NCBI RefSeq assembly: GCF_009765825.1
Contig: NZ_LMUR01000010.1
Span: forward strand, 437,288 to 501,287
DNA: 64,000 nt
DNA from: Granulicella sp. L60
GTDB lineage: Bacteria; Acidobacteriota; Terriglobia; Terriglobales; Acidobacteriaceae
Direction: 5' to 3'
The notes beneath the pieces were generated by a model. That model worked only from the letters and a program-made list of their open reading frames with translations, was not told the origin of the DNA and made no database searches. Within the stretch, counting starts at the first letter, position 1. Each line of letters opens with the position of its first letter. The translations under genes and the position numbers were made by a program. Shown here piece by piece: positions 8,032 to 17,177 of the stretch.

Positions 8032-11000
8032 ATGGGAAAGTATTTTCATGGCATCTCTGCCACGATGAAGTATGGACGACAGCGGACTCGTTTTGGCGTT
8101 CTCGTTCTAGCGACGACCTCGATCTTGCTGCATGTCTGCAATGGTCAGACCATGAAGGCTCCGGACATCAAGCAGGTTCCGACTCTCTATGTCGTCCCTT
8201 ATGCGCACCTTGATACGCAATGGCGCTGGGAGTTTCCGCAGGTGATCAGCGAGTACTTGCTGAAGACGATGCGAGTCAACTTCGACTACATGGATAAATA
8301 TCCTCACTATGTATTCAACTGGACGGGGTCGAATCGCTACCGTTTGATGGAGGAGTACTTCCCGGATGACTACGCTCGAATGAAGCAGTATGCAGCACGA
8401 GGTCAGTGGTTTCCGGCCGGATCTTCGGTTGAGGAAGGAGACGTCAATCTTCCGGGCGCAGAGGGGATCTTCCGCCAGATTCTATATGGCAATGCATACT
8501 TCCGTCATGGCTTCGGCAAGGCAAGCAACGAGTTCATGCTGCCGGACTGCTTTGGTTTTCCAGCTTCCCTCCCAAGCATTCTGGCGCATGCCGGTGTTAA
8601 AGGATTCTCAACTCAGAAGCTCAATGCAACCTGGCAACCGTCTCCAAAAGTTGGGGGGCCGGACTCTCCGGAAAAGACTCCTGAGGGCATTCCATTCAAT
8701 GTAGGTATCTGGACCGGCCCGGACGGCAGCACGGTTCTTGCGGCACTGAATCCTGGTGGCTATACAGGCACAACTTACACCGATATAAGCAAGGAGCCCG
8801 GCCCTCCCGCGCCCATGCCGCAACTGACCGATGAACAGAAGTCTCATCTCACGCCGCAGCAACTGAGATTTCTGCAGCGCTCAAGGCAGCCGGAAGAAGA
8901 TTGGGTGAAGCGAATCGCTTTAGACGGTAAAGTGACTGGGGTCTTCGCGGACTATCACTACGTGGGGACAGGCGACATCGGCGGTGCCGCGCCGGAATCG
9001 ACTATCAAACTACTGGAAGCGATCATTACCAAGAGCGAGACCGTACTGCCTCCGCCGCCGCAGTTCAACTTCCTCCGGAATGCAGGCATCGCTGAACCAT
9101 CTTCCGGCGCCGAAGTCAGAGTAGGGGATGGGCCCGTCCACGTCATTGAGGCAGCAGCAGACCAGATGTTTAACGACATCAAGCCAGACATGATGTCACG
9201 CATGCCTCAATACAAAGGTGATCTAGAGCTGATTAACCACTCCGCCGGATCGTTGACCTCGCAGGCGTACCACAAGCGGTGGGTTATTAAGAATGAAAAC
9301 CTGGCGGATGCAGCGGAAAAAGCCTCGATCGCCGCAGCCTGGATGGGCGGACAGTCTTACCCGCAGCGCCGCCTCAATGACGCATGGACACTGGAACTTG
9401 CGGGTCATTTTCACGACAGCGCCGCTGGTACCGCGACTCCACGTGCCTATGAGTACATCTGGAACGACGACACGATCGCCGCGAATCAATTCGCAACGGT
9501 GCTGACCGCTGCCAGCACCGCGATCGCCTCAGGCCTCAATACGGAGGGCAAAGGAACAACCGTCGTCGTCTATAACTCTCTCAATATTGATCGACAGGAT
9601 GTCGTCGAGGCCGGCATCAGTTTCCAGGGCGGCACTCCGAAGGCCGTGCGCGTCTTCGGTCCCGATGGTAATGAGGCACCGGCGCAGCTTGAAGACGGAA
9701 GAGTCCTATTCCTGGCCAAAGTACCGTCGGTTGGATACGCCGTATATAACGTGGTAGCGGCAGAGAAGCAAGCTCCCGCCGCGGAGTTAAAGGTCACGGA
9801 GTCGTCGCTTGAAAATGCGCGTTACCATGTTCAACTCAACAGAGAGGGAGACGTCTCCAGTATTTATGACAAAGCTCTGAAAAAAGACTTGCTTTCGGCG
9901 CCGATGCGGCTAGCGATTTCTAACGATGCGCCGACTGTCTATCCTGCTTGGAATATGGATTTCGATCAGGAACAGGCTGCACCGCGTGCGTATGTTGGCG
10001 GGCCGGCACAGATTCGCATCGTCGAAAACGGACCAGTCCGTGTGTCTATTGAGGTAACGCGCGAAACGGAACACTCTAAGTTTGTCCAGACTATCCGTCT
10101 CGCTGCAGGGGATGCGGGTAATCGGGTCGAGTTCGCGAATGCTATCGATTGGAGAACTCTGTCCGCGAATCTCAAGGAGTCTATCCCTCTGGCCGCGTCG
10201 AATTCGGATGCCACTTATAACTGGGACATCGGCACCATTCAACGGGCTAACGCGCAGGAGCGACAGTTCGAAGTAGCCTCTCATCGTTGGATTGATCTGA
10301 CCGACAAGAGTGGTATCTTCGGAACGACCATTCTGACAGATTATAAGAATGGTTCGGACAAGCCGGCCGACAATACTATCCGACTGACGCTTATGCGCTC
10401 GCCGGGTGTTCTTCCGGAGAATGGACGTCCGTCGCCATACACCGATCAGGCGAACCAGGACTGGGGGCACCATGAGTTTATATTTGGCCTGACTGGTCAC
10501 GCTGATGACTGGCGCAAGAGCCAGACAGACTGGCAGGCGTATCGCCTCAACGATCCTCTAATGGCATTCGGAGCCACAAAACATCCAGGCCCGCTCGGCA
10601 AGAGTTTTTCTTTTCTGCGTTTGAATAATTCTCGAATTCGCGTATTAGCTGTGAAGAAGGCGGAAGAGAGCGACGAGATCGTCCTGCGCATGGTGGAGCT
10701 CGACGGCAAACCGGCGTCGGGTGTGCGTATATCCTTCTCTGGGCTTGTTACAGAGGCTCGTGAAGTCAACGCACAAGAGCAACCAGTTGGAGCTGCGAAT
10801 GTGAACGGAGGTGCGCTGGTCGCATCCTTCAATCCATATCAGCCGCGCACTTTTGCGCTGCGGCTAGGTTCGCCTGCCGTACATCTCGCATCGCCGCATT
10901 CGCAACCAGTCGCGCTGAACTATGATCTTGCTGTCGCGAGCAACGACGACACCAAAACAGAAGGCCCCGGCATTGATGGGAAAGGCAACGCGCTGCCGGC

Positions 11001-11658
11001 CGAGATGCTCCCCACCCAGATTGATTACGATGACGTGCAGTTTCAACTAGCCGCTGCCGGAACGGGGAAGGCAAACGCGGTCATCGCAAAGGGCCAGAAT
11101 ATCGCTCTGCCTGCGGGCATGTTCAATCGCATTTTCATCCTTGCGGCATCTTCCGATGAAGATCAGAAGGCGGTGTTCCGCGCTGGAGGGCGGAGCGCGG
11201 AATTGAACATACAGGCCTGGAATGGATTCGTCGGCCAGTGGGACACGCGTCTTTGGAGCAATCAGACAGAGCGAGACTGGGCAATATCCGCACATCATGC
11301 AGTATGGCCTCCAGCCGACCTGGAGAAACAGGAGTCGCATCCCCCATCGCCACGCTATCCCGAGGACTATGCGGGACTCAGAGCAGGTTATGTGAAACCG
11401 GCTAGCCTCGCATGGTATGTCTCGCATCATCACACGGCTAATGGGATCAATGAACCTTATCAATACTCCTATCTCTTCGCGTATTCCATCGATGTTCCCA
11501 CAGGTACGCGAACGTTGACACTGCCAGATAACGATAAGATTCGGGTTCTCGCTATCTCTGTAGCTGATGACAATCCATCGCTGAGACCTGCTGTCCCGCT
11601 CATTGACACGTTAGGCCGCACGGGGCCGTCGCAAACCATCGAGCCAACAGCCTATTGA
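8032..11658 (+). CDS. Alpha-mannosidase, GH38 family, secreted
   Basis: This zinc-dependent exo-alpha-mannosidase has 1208 residues. GH38 enzymes release alpha-mannose from N-glycans and mannans. The zinc-binding N-terminal motif is AHLDTQWRW (H59, D61), the nucleophile Asp is in LPDCFGFP (D172), and the second zinc cluster is GHFHDS (H459, H461, D462). A three-helix middle domain and the large GH38 C-terminal beta-domains follow. The N terminus carries a hydrophobic stretch before VCNGQ, consistent with export; the ATG at 8032 has no clear ribosome site, so an ATG at 8050 or 8068 is possible. It is longer than many GH38 proteins, with extra C-terminal beta-structure after about residue 1000. 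It probably acts with the beta-mannosidase upstream and the hexosaminidase downstream. Confidence 0.92.
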   Translation: MGKYFHGISATMKYGRQRTRFGVLVLATTSILLHVCNGQTMKAPDIKQVPTLYVVPYAHLDTQWRWEFPQVISEYLLKTMRVNFDYMDKYPHYVFNWTGSNRYRLMEEYFPDDYARMKQYAARGQWFPAGSSVEEGDVNLPGAEGIFRQILYGNAYFRHGFGKASNEFMLPDCFGFPASLPSILAHAGVKGFSTQKLNATWQPSPKVGGPDSPEKTPEGIPFNVGIWTGPDGSTVLAALNPGGYTGTTYTDISKEPGPPAPMPQLTDEQKSHLTPQQLRFLQRSRQPEEDWVKRIALDGKVTGVFADYHYVGTGDIGGAAPESTIKLLEAIITKSETVLPPPPQFNFLRNAGIAEPSSGAEVRVGDGPVHVIEAAADQMFNDIKPDMMSRMPQYKGDLELINHSAGSLTSQAYHKRWVIKNENLADAAEKASIAAAWMGGQSYPQRRLNDAWTLELAGHFHDSAAGTATPRAYEYIWNDDTIAANQFATVLTAASTAIASGLNTEGKGTTVVVYNSLNIDRQDVVEAGISFQGGTPKAVRVFGPDGNEAPAQLEDGRVLFLAKVPSVGYAVYNVVAAEKQAPAAELKVTESSLENARYHVQLNREGDVSSIYDKALKKDLLSAPMRLAISNDAPTVYPAWNMDFDQEQAAPRAYVGGPAQIRIVENGPVRVSIEVTRETEHSKFVQTIRLAAGDAGNRVEFANAIDWRTLSANLKESIPLAASNSDATYNWDIGTIQRANAQERQFEVASHRWIDLTDKSGIFGTTILTDYKNGSDKPADNTIRLTLMRSPGVLPENGRPSPYTDQANQDWGHHEFIFGLTGHADDWRKSQTDWQAYRLNDPLMAFGATKHPGPLGKSFSFLRLNNSRIRVLAVKKAEESDEIVLRMVELDGKPASGVRISFSGLVTEAREVNAQEQPVGAANVNGGALVASFNPYQPRTFALRLGSPAVHLASPHSQPVALNYDLAVASNDDTKTEGPGIDGKGNALPAEMLPTQIDYDDVQFQLAAAGTGKANAVIAKGQNIALPAGMFNRIFILAASSDEDQKAVFRAGGRSAELNIQAWNGFVGQWDTRLWSNQTERDWAISAHHAVWPPADLEKQESHPPSPRYPEDYAGLRAGYVKPASLAWYVSHHHTANGINEPYQYSYLFAYSIDVPTGTRTLTLPDNDKIRVLAISVADDNPSLRPAVPLIDTLGRTGPSQTIEPTAY

Positions 11659-12096
11659 GACAATCCGTCGACGCGTGAATTGTGCTACTGCTGTAAAACT
11701 TATCAGCTGGACAACGGCGATTTGGTTGGAGATGTCACCCTCTCTGAGGTTCCTCGCATTATAGAGTTCCTTCTCTGTATGAGAGACATCCCGTAGTTAT
11801 CTCGGCCTTGCCCTCGTCTTCTTCCTTCTACGCACGTGCCTTACGTCAGGCACGACTACTCAAAATTCAGGATGCGATGGTCAGTGCAACGGAGTAACGC
11901 GGGTTTGTAAAGTGAAGCTGCTCTGTCAGACTGAGCGATTTGCTTGGAAGATCAATTTGAACGTCATTGGCCAGTTGACCCATCGTGACTCAAAGCTCAG
12001 CAAACTCCAGGGAGGCAAATCTTATTAACGATTATTGACAAAGAACTTTACCCACCTCTATACTCTTTTCATTGTCATGGACATCCGGAGCCTCTC
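11659..12096. other. Intergenic region before the permease-kinase operon
   Basis: No gene is seen. It contains a small hairpin CGTGCC-8-GGCACG (11835-11854), a decamer TATTAACGAT (12023-12032) shared with the next promoter region at 16945-16954, and the strong promoter listed separately. Confidence 0.5.
12035..12064 (+). promoter_or_regulatory. Sigma-70-type promoter of the permease operon
   Basis: TTGACA (12035-12040) and TATACT (12059-12064) are separated by 18 nt. The predicted start of transcription near 12071 leaves a leader of about 26 nt, with GGAG seven bases before the ATG at 12097. Confidence 0.75.
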
Positions 12097-13458
12097 ATGC
12101 AGGCCAATCTAGTAGGTGCAGAGGAAGACTCGAGTCGCCGGATGGGGATACTTGGAGCTTGTACCTCCAACATGCTCAACATGATAGGTGTCGGTCCCTT
12201 TCTGAGCATTCCCCTTGTTCTGATTGCAATGCATGGTTCTCATATTTTGCTCGTGTGGATTCTAGGCGCGATCATTTCGTTGTGTGACGGTCTCGTGTGG
12301 GCAGAGCTGGGATCAGCCATGCCGTACTCTGGCGGGCCTTACTTCTACTTGCGTGAGGCCTTCGGCGCCCAGACCTATGGGAAGGCGGCAAGCTTTCTTG
12401 TACTCTGGTCAACCGTACTTACTGCTCCATTTCTTATCGCCTCGGGCGCAGTTGGATTCTCGCAGTACCTTCATTATTTATGGCCAGCCATTAATGATAC
12501 TGGGCTCTCCGCGCTGGCGATGGCGGTCTGTCTGATCAACGTCGTGTTGCTCTATCGTAGAATCACAACGATCGGCGCAATCTCTATTGGCCTCTGGGTA
12601 CTAGTGGTCGGAACGATTCTGTGGATCATCGTAGGTGGTGCTGAGCACATTCCCGCCGCTCTGAGAGTGCAGATCAACGGTGGCTTTCCGTTGAGGGATG
12701 GCGTTTTTTGGAAGGGTGTTGGCGCTGCCACATTGATAGCTGTCTACGACTATGCTGGCTATTACAACGTCTGCCTGATCGGTGGCGAGCTGAAGCGCCC
12801 GGAACAGACAATCCCGTACTCCATCATCTTGTCTATCGTCTTGGTCGCTATTCTCTACATCGCTATGAACCTTGCCATCCTTGGTGCACTCCCGGTTCAG
12901 CAAAGCATGCATTCGACTGCCATCGTGGCGGATTACATGCAAGCGGTTTACAGCATCCAGAGTGCAAGAGTGGCTGACCTGCTCATTCTAGTTGCATCAT
13001 TCGCTTCTGTGTTCGCGATTCTGCTCGGCTACTCACGCATACCATTCGCTGCTGCAAGTCAGGGAGAGTTCTTTAGCATCTTTGGACGGGTACATCCGAC
13101 GAAAGGCATTCCCCACGTTTCGCTTGTGATTCTTGGCGTTCTCTCTGCGTGCGCCTGCATCCTCAGCCTCGACACACTGATCAGTCTGGTCATTGTGATC
13201 CAAACCATGGTTCAGTTTCTTGCTCAGTGTGTCGCTGTGATTCTACTGCGCGGGCGTCACGCGAAGGAAAAATCAGTCAGATTTTTAATGCCTCTCTATC
13301 CCTTACCAGCCGTCATTGCTTTTATAGGTTGGCTCCTCATTCTTATTTCTAGCGGTGCAAAAAACATACTCATCGCTTTTGCCGTCACCCTGGCTGGCGT
13401 AGCCGCCTTTCTTTATAAATCGCGCCAAGAGCAGAGATGGCCTTTCGAGACAATATGA
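12097..13458 (+). CDS. APC-superfamily permease
   Basis: This 453-residue inner-membrane transporter has about 12 hydrophobic segments. The first helix region (LNMIGVGPFLSIPL) and the following WAELGSAMPYSGGPYFYLREAFG-type segment are the hallmark of the amino acid-polyamine-organocation superfamily. The gene is first in an operon with a PfkB kinase, an esterase and a ROK regulator; its stop overlaps the kinase start (ATGA at 13455-13458). Family members mostly carry amino acids, so its place beside sugar genes is notable. It may bring in an amino acid or amino sugar freed from glycoproteins, but that is inference. The start is supported by GGAG at 12086-12089. Confidence 0.85.
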   Translation: MQANLVGAEEDSSRRMGILGACTSNMLNMIGVGPFLSIPLVLIAMHGSHILLVWILGAIISLCDGLVWAELGSAMPYSGGPYFYLREAFGAQTYGKAASFLVLWSTVLTAPFLIASGAVGFSQYLHYLWPAINDTGLSALAMAVCLINVVLLYRRITTIGAISIGLWVLVVGTILWIIVGGAEHIPAALRVQINGGFPLRDGVFWKGVGAATLIAVYDYAGYYNVCLIGGELKRPEQTIPYSIILSIVLVAILYIAMNLAILGALPVQQSMHSTAIVADYMQAVYSIQSARVADLLILVASFASVFAILLGYSRIPFAAASQGEFFSIFGRVHPTKGIPHVSLVILGVLSACACILSLDTLISLVIVIQTMVQFLAQCVAVILLRGRHAKEKSVRFLMPLYPLPAVIAFIGWLLILISSGAKNILIAFAVTLAGVAAFLYKSRQEQRWPFETI

Positions 13459-14387
13459 TGAAACGCTGGGATATCGCCATAGCTGGCGAAGTATACGTAG
13501 ATCACATCTTTACTAACTTTGATCATGTCCCATTACCAGGGGAAGAGGTCTTCGCAGAGCAGTATCGTCGTGAGGCTGGAGGCGGTACTGTCAACACTGC
13601 TTGTGCACTGGCACGCCTTGGCCATCACACCTCTCTTTTTGGGGTGTTCGGGAAAGACGAAGAAGCATGGATTCGATCGAGACTCAACTCTTTCGGAGTT
13701 CATGCTGAGGATGCGCGCTCTTCTGAGTTGCCGAATGCACTTACTGTTAGTATGTCCACGAGATCGGATCGCAGCTTTCTAAGTTATGCCGGAGCAAATA
13801 GAGCTCTTGAAGCATACGTGGCTCTGCCTGAAACGATTGCGGCTTTGTCTAAGTCGCAGCATATTCACTTTGCCATGCCGCTTGAGCTTGAGCTCGCGAA
13901 GCTATTGCTGCCTGCCCTTCGGTCCGCTGGTTGCACTTTTTCCATCGATCCTGGGTGGCGTAAAGATTGGTTTCTGAACCCAGACAGTCTTGATGTGTTA
14001 CGCATGGTCGACCTGTTCTTCCCAAACGAAGGCGAAGGGCAACTGCTTACCGGAAGTAAGGATCCAGAGCAGGTGCTGCGCGTATGTGCGGCTATGGGAT
14101 TGGAGCACACGGTAATCAAACTGGGTCCGCGCGGAGCAATCACTTTGCGACAAAATCATTTTTACAAAATGCACCCCCCCGATGTCGAGGTTGTAGATAC
14201 TACAGGTGCGGGCGATGCGTTCGATGCTGGATTTATTGATGCATGGCTATCTGGCGCTGACATCGAAGAGCAGCTACGAAGGGCGTGTATTTGCGGCTCC
14301 CTTTCGACGCGTGCCCGTGGCGCTCTTACCGCACTGCCTTCCCGACAAGAGATATTGGATGTAGTACAAGAGAACTCAATCGTCTGA
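13455..14387 (+). CDS. PfkB-family sugar kinase
   Basis: This 310-residue cytoplasmic kinase is of the ribokinase/fructokinase/KDG-kinase type. It has the N-terminal GGGTVNTACALARLG substrate motif (PfkB signature 1 region) and the C-terminal DTTGAGDAFDAGF motif that holds the catalytic Asp and anion hole. The start is one of two adjacent ATGs at 13455 and 13458; 13455 gives the ATGA overlap with the permease stop, and GAGA lies a few bases upstream. An in-frame ATG at 13437 is less likely. The exact sugar cannot be read. From the neighbours it could phosphorylate a sugar released by the locus enzymes. The next gene starts 14 bases later, so the unit is tightly coupled. Confidence 0.87.
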   Translation: MMKRWDIAIAGEVYVDHIFTNFDHVPLPGEEVFAEQYRREAGGGTVNTACALARLGHHTSLFGVFGKDEEAWIRSRLNSFGVHAEDARSSELPNALTVSMSTRSDRSFLSYAGANRALEAYVALPETIAALSKSQHIHFAMPLELELAKLLLPALRSAGCTFSIDPGWRKDWFLNPDSLDVLRMVDLFFPNEGEGQLLTGSKDPEQVLRVCAAMGLEHTVIKLGPRGAITLRQNHFYKMHPPDVEVVDTTGAGDAFDAGFIDAWLSGADIEEQLRRACICGSLSTRARGALTALPSRQEILDVVQENSIV

Positions 14388-14401
14388 TCTTGGAGACCGA
14401 A

Positions 14402-15352
14402 GTGTCGAATCTGTGGATTGACCCCGTGTTCTTATCGCTCGTGAAGCATCCACGAGAAGGCTTTAACGACATAAAGGCCCTGCGTGAAGCCACCGCTGCT
14501 GCACGGCAAGACGTCTCGTCATTGCTCTCAGATGTCGACCTCGAGATTAAAGACCATGGTGTTTCCTCCCCTGACGAAGATAAGACCGTAATACCGGTCA
14601 GGATCTATCGCAGGAGAGATGCCGAGGGCGCATCTCCCGTATTGCTTTACCTTCATGGTGGTGGTTTCTTCTGTGGAGATCTCTTCTCTGAGCAACTGCA
14701 ATGTATCCGTTACGCTCTGAATGCACGGTGTGTCGTCGTAGGTGTCGCCTACCGGTTAGCGCCCGAAGATCCTTTCCCCGCCGGTCTTAGAGATTGCTAC
14801 CAAGTGCTCGAATTTCTCTGGGAGCATAGTCAGGAACTCAAGCTCGATCGGGATTTTATAGCCGTCGGAGGCTCAAGTGCGGGCGCGAATCTCGCCGCCT
14901 CAGTCGCTCTGCTTGCACGTGATCGCATGGGGCCGAAGATATGCTTTCAGCTATTGCTGATACCGGCACTGGATGATCGACTGGAGACAGACTCGGCCAT
15001 GCAATTCACCGATACGCCGGAATTTGCCAGGTCTGAGGCAGAGATTATGTGGCGCTGGTATCTAGGCGAAGACCCTCAGGATGTTTCTCCCTATGCGGCG
15101 CCGGCACGAGCAAAAGATTTGGCTAATCTCCCGGCGTCCTACATCCTCTGCGCAGGCCTCGATCCATTGCGAGATGAAGGGCTTAGTTATGCAAATCGGC
15201 TGACTAAATCGGGAGTGGCTGTAGAGCTCCACTTAGTGCCGTCTATTCCTCATGGCTTTGCTAGTATTCCATCTGCGGCGATCTCGGAGCGCCTGTTGAA
15301 CGAGCAAGTTGACGTGTTGCGTAGTGCGTTCGCACGAGAGAGCAGCTTGTGA
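14402..15352 (+). CDS. HSL-family alpha/beta hydrolase (esterase)
   Basis: This 316-residue cytoplasmic carboxylesterase belongs to the hormone-sensitive-lipase group. The oxyanion motif HGGG is at 85-88, the nucleophile is in GSSAG (S159), the acid lies in the AGLDPLRDEG segment and the His in IPHGF. I choose GTG at 14402 because GGAG sits six bases upstream. A longer reading from 14285 would run inside the kinase gene and add 39 residues that do not fit the family. These enzymes cleave short acyl esters. Lying in an operon with a sugar kinase, it may remove acetyl groups from imported sugars, but that is inference. There is no signal peptide. Confidence 0.88.
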   Translation: MSNLWIDPVFLSLVKHPREGFNDIKALREATAAARQDVSSLLSDVDLEIKDHGVSSPDEDKTVIPVRIYRRRDAEGASPVLLYLHGGGFFCGDLFSEQLQCIRYALNARCVVVGVAYRLAPEDPFPAGLRDCYQVLEFLWEHSQELKLDRDFIAVGGSSAGANLAASVALLARDRMGPKICFQLLLIPALDDRLETDSAMQFTDTPEFARSEAEIMWRWYLGEDPQDVSPYAAPARAKDLANLPASYILCAGLDPLRDEGLSYANRLTKSGVAVELHLVPSIPHGFASIPSAAISERLLNEQVDVLRSAFARESSL

Positions 15353-15469
15353 TCCGCGTAGCGAATCATAATATGGCACTGGACACCGTTTTCTAAAAGG
15401 GTGCCAGGCAAACGGTGCACGAATCAATGTAGAGAAACAAGAACGGATTGATACCAGTCGAGGCGCAGG

Positions 15470-16663
15470 ATGAGTAAAAAGGGAGTACTAATCGGGAGTC
15501 CAGCACTCATGCGACGCACAAATGCGCGCACGATTCTACGATCCTTGAAAGAGCTAGGTAGCTGCTCGCGTGCAGATCTCGTTCGCGCGACAGGAATGAG
15601 CGCTCCTACGGTCGCAAATGTCGTCTCCGATCTCGACGATCTTGGCCTCATTCATTGGATTGGAGAGGGCGTATCAGGTGGGGGGCGTCCGCCGGAGAAT
15701 CTTCGCTTTAATGCTGATCATGGCTGTCTCGCTGGAGTCGACGTTACGGCAGACGCACTTCGAATTCTGCTGACTGACCTCAACGGAACTCTTCTTGAGG
15801 AACAAAGCGAAGCATTACCGAAGGAGGTACGCAGCCCTGATGCAGTCATCGAAGTGCTGCGTGCCTTGCTGAAGGCAATGATGCAGAGACGCAATCTGCC
15901 ATCAAAGAAGTTAGTTGCGATGACAGTCGGCGTAGCTGGGATTACGAATGCAAGAGACGGCATTGTAGTGTCTGTAAGCGGTTCAAGCACTTGGAGAGAT
16001 ATCTCGCTGCGGGATCTGCTGAGGCCGCATTTCGCATGTTCCCTCTTCATCGAAAACGACACAAACCTCGCCGCGATTGGAGAACACTTTTGCGGTGTAG
16101 CTCAAGCAGAGGACAGCTTCGTCTTCATAGGGATCGGAGCAGGTGTCGGCGCGGGTATATTTCTCAACGGACAGATAGTGCACGGCGCGAGCTGGTCGGC
16201 TGGAGAAATTGGTTATCTTCGAATCCCAAATATCTCTAGCATGCAGCCATCGTTATATGAATTCGGGGCGCTTGAGCAGGTATTAGGAGGACCCGGTATT
16301 CTGAGAAGCTGGAATGCAGTTAGTAACAAGTCTGGACAAACAATCAAGCTACGAAAAGCCAACAAAGTCCTTGATCTCGCGCTCGAAGGCAACGCAGCGG
16401 CGCAAAAAATTGTTCTACAACGTGCTAGCTTGCTCAAAGATGTAATTCTGAATCTCTCCCTTATTCTGAATCCAAATCTCTTTGTGGTTGGAGGGGATAT
16501 AGGTGCTCACGCAGCCTTATTGCAGCTAACTGTGGAGATGCTACAAGAAAGTGAAGTAGCAGTGGCCAATGTGCTTCCAAGCAGTCTGGGAAATTCAGCA
16601 GTTGTATGGGGCGGCATCGCGGTTTCTATGCAGAATTCAGAGCAAACGCTCCTGGGGAACTAA
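15470..16663 (+). CDS. ROK-family transcriptional regulator
   Basis: This 397-residue protein has an N-terminal winged helix (about residues 15-70, ADLVRATGMSAPTVANVVSD) followed by a ROK sugar-binding fold. That makes it a NagC/XylR/Mlc-type repressor rather than a plain kinase. The sugar-domain motifs ENDTNLAAIGEH and GIGAGVGAGIFLNG are present. The usual zinc motif (CxCGxxGCxE) is not: the region reads GEIGYLRIPN and then YEFGALEQVLGG with no cysteines. It is last in the permease-kinase-esterase unit and probably controls it in response to a sugar or sugar phosphate. A possible target is the TATTAACGAT element found in the promoter regions at 12023 and 16945. Confidence 0.87.
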   Translation: MSKKGVLIGSPALMRRTNARTILRSLKELGSCSRADLVRATGMSAPTVANVVSDLDDLGLIHWIGEGVSGGGRPPENLRFNADHGCLAGVDVTADALRILLTDLNGTLLEEQSEALPKEVRSPDAVIEVLRALLKAMMQRRNLPSKKLVAMTVGVAGITNARDGIVVSVSGSSTWRDISLRDLLRPHFACSLFIENDTNLAAIGEHFCGVAQAEDSFVFIGIGAGVGAGIFLNGQIVHGASWSAGEIGYLRIPNISSMQPSLYEFGALEQVLGGPGILRSWNAVSNKSGQTIKLRKANKVLDLALEGNAAAQKIVLQRASLLKDVILNLSLILNPNLFVVGGDIGAHAALLQLTVEMLQESEVAVANVLPSSLGNSAVVWGGIAVSMQNSEQTLLGN

Positions 16664-17177
16664 CCTCAGCACGGAGATCAAGCCAACCTGCAAGATCAAG
16701 TTACCTTGTTTTATCGAGGTGCCAGCAGCTTCCGCCCATCGTTGCGGGCTTGCGAGGATTTGATCGTCACTAAGTGAAAGCGTGTGCATAGCAGCGAAGG
16801 CTAATGCGTCGCGGCTCTGCTCTCAGACAGGCATGCCTCGACTTAGAACCTCTTCAGATGAGATGGACGCAGTGGGGAAGACGATTGGGGAGAGCTGAGC
16901 CAAATTAGCGCATAAAAACTAATATTTGTGTTGACGATGCTACATATTAACGATAGGTTCCTAAGTATCTTTTCAAGATATAAATTTGCGTTTCTGGATC
17001 ACCGTTGCGCGCAGTGCTCAATCCGTAGAGATTTTCACTATTGACTAGGGGCGTCCCTACCAGGCTAAAAGAATAGGACACCTCCCAACATCAAGCTTCT
17101 TCTCAGAAGCCCAACTGACCCAGCTAGAAATGATATGACCAGCGGGACCGAACACGCAGAACTTTAAGGAGAGGCTC
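16664..17177. other. Intergenic region before TonB receptor gene
   Basis: No gene is seen. A weak promoter with an unusual shared decamer (16931-16959) lies about 220 nt before the receptor start, implying a long leader. Confidence 0.4.
16931..16959 (+). promoter_or_regulatory. Possible promoter of TonB receptor 17178
   Basis: TTGACG (16931-16936), a 17-nt spacer and TAGGTT (16954-16959). The spacer contains TATTAACGAT (16945-16954), the same decamer that lies just upstream of the -35 box of the permease operon. A regulator binding there would block this promoter. The -10 box is poor, so confidence is limited. Confidence 0.35.
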
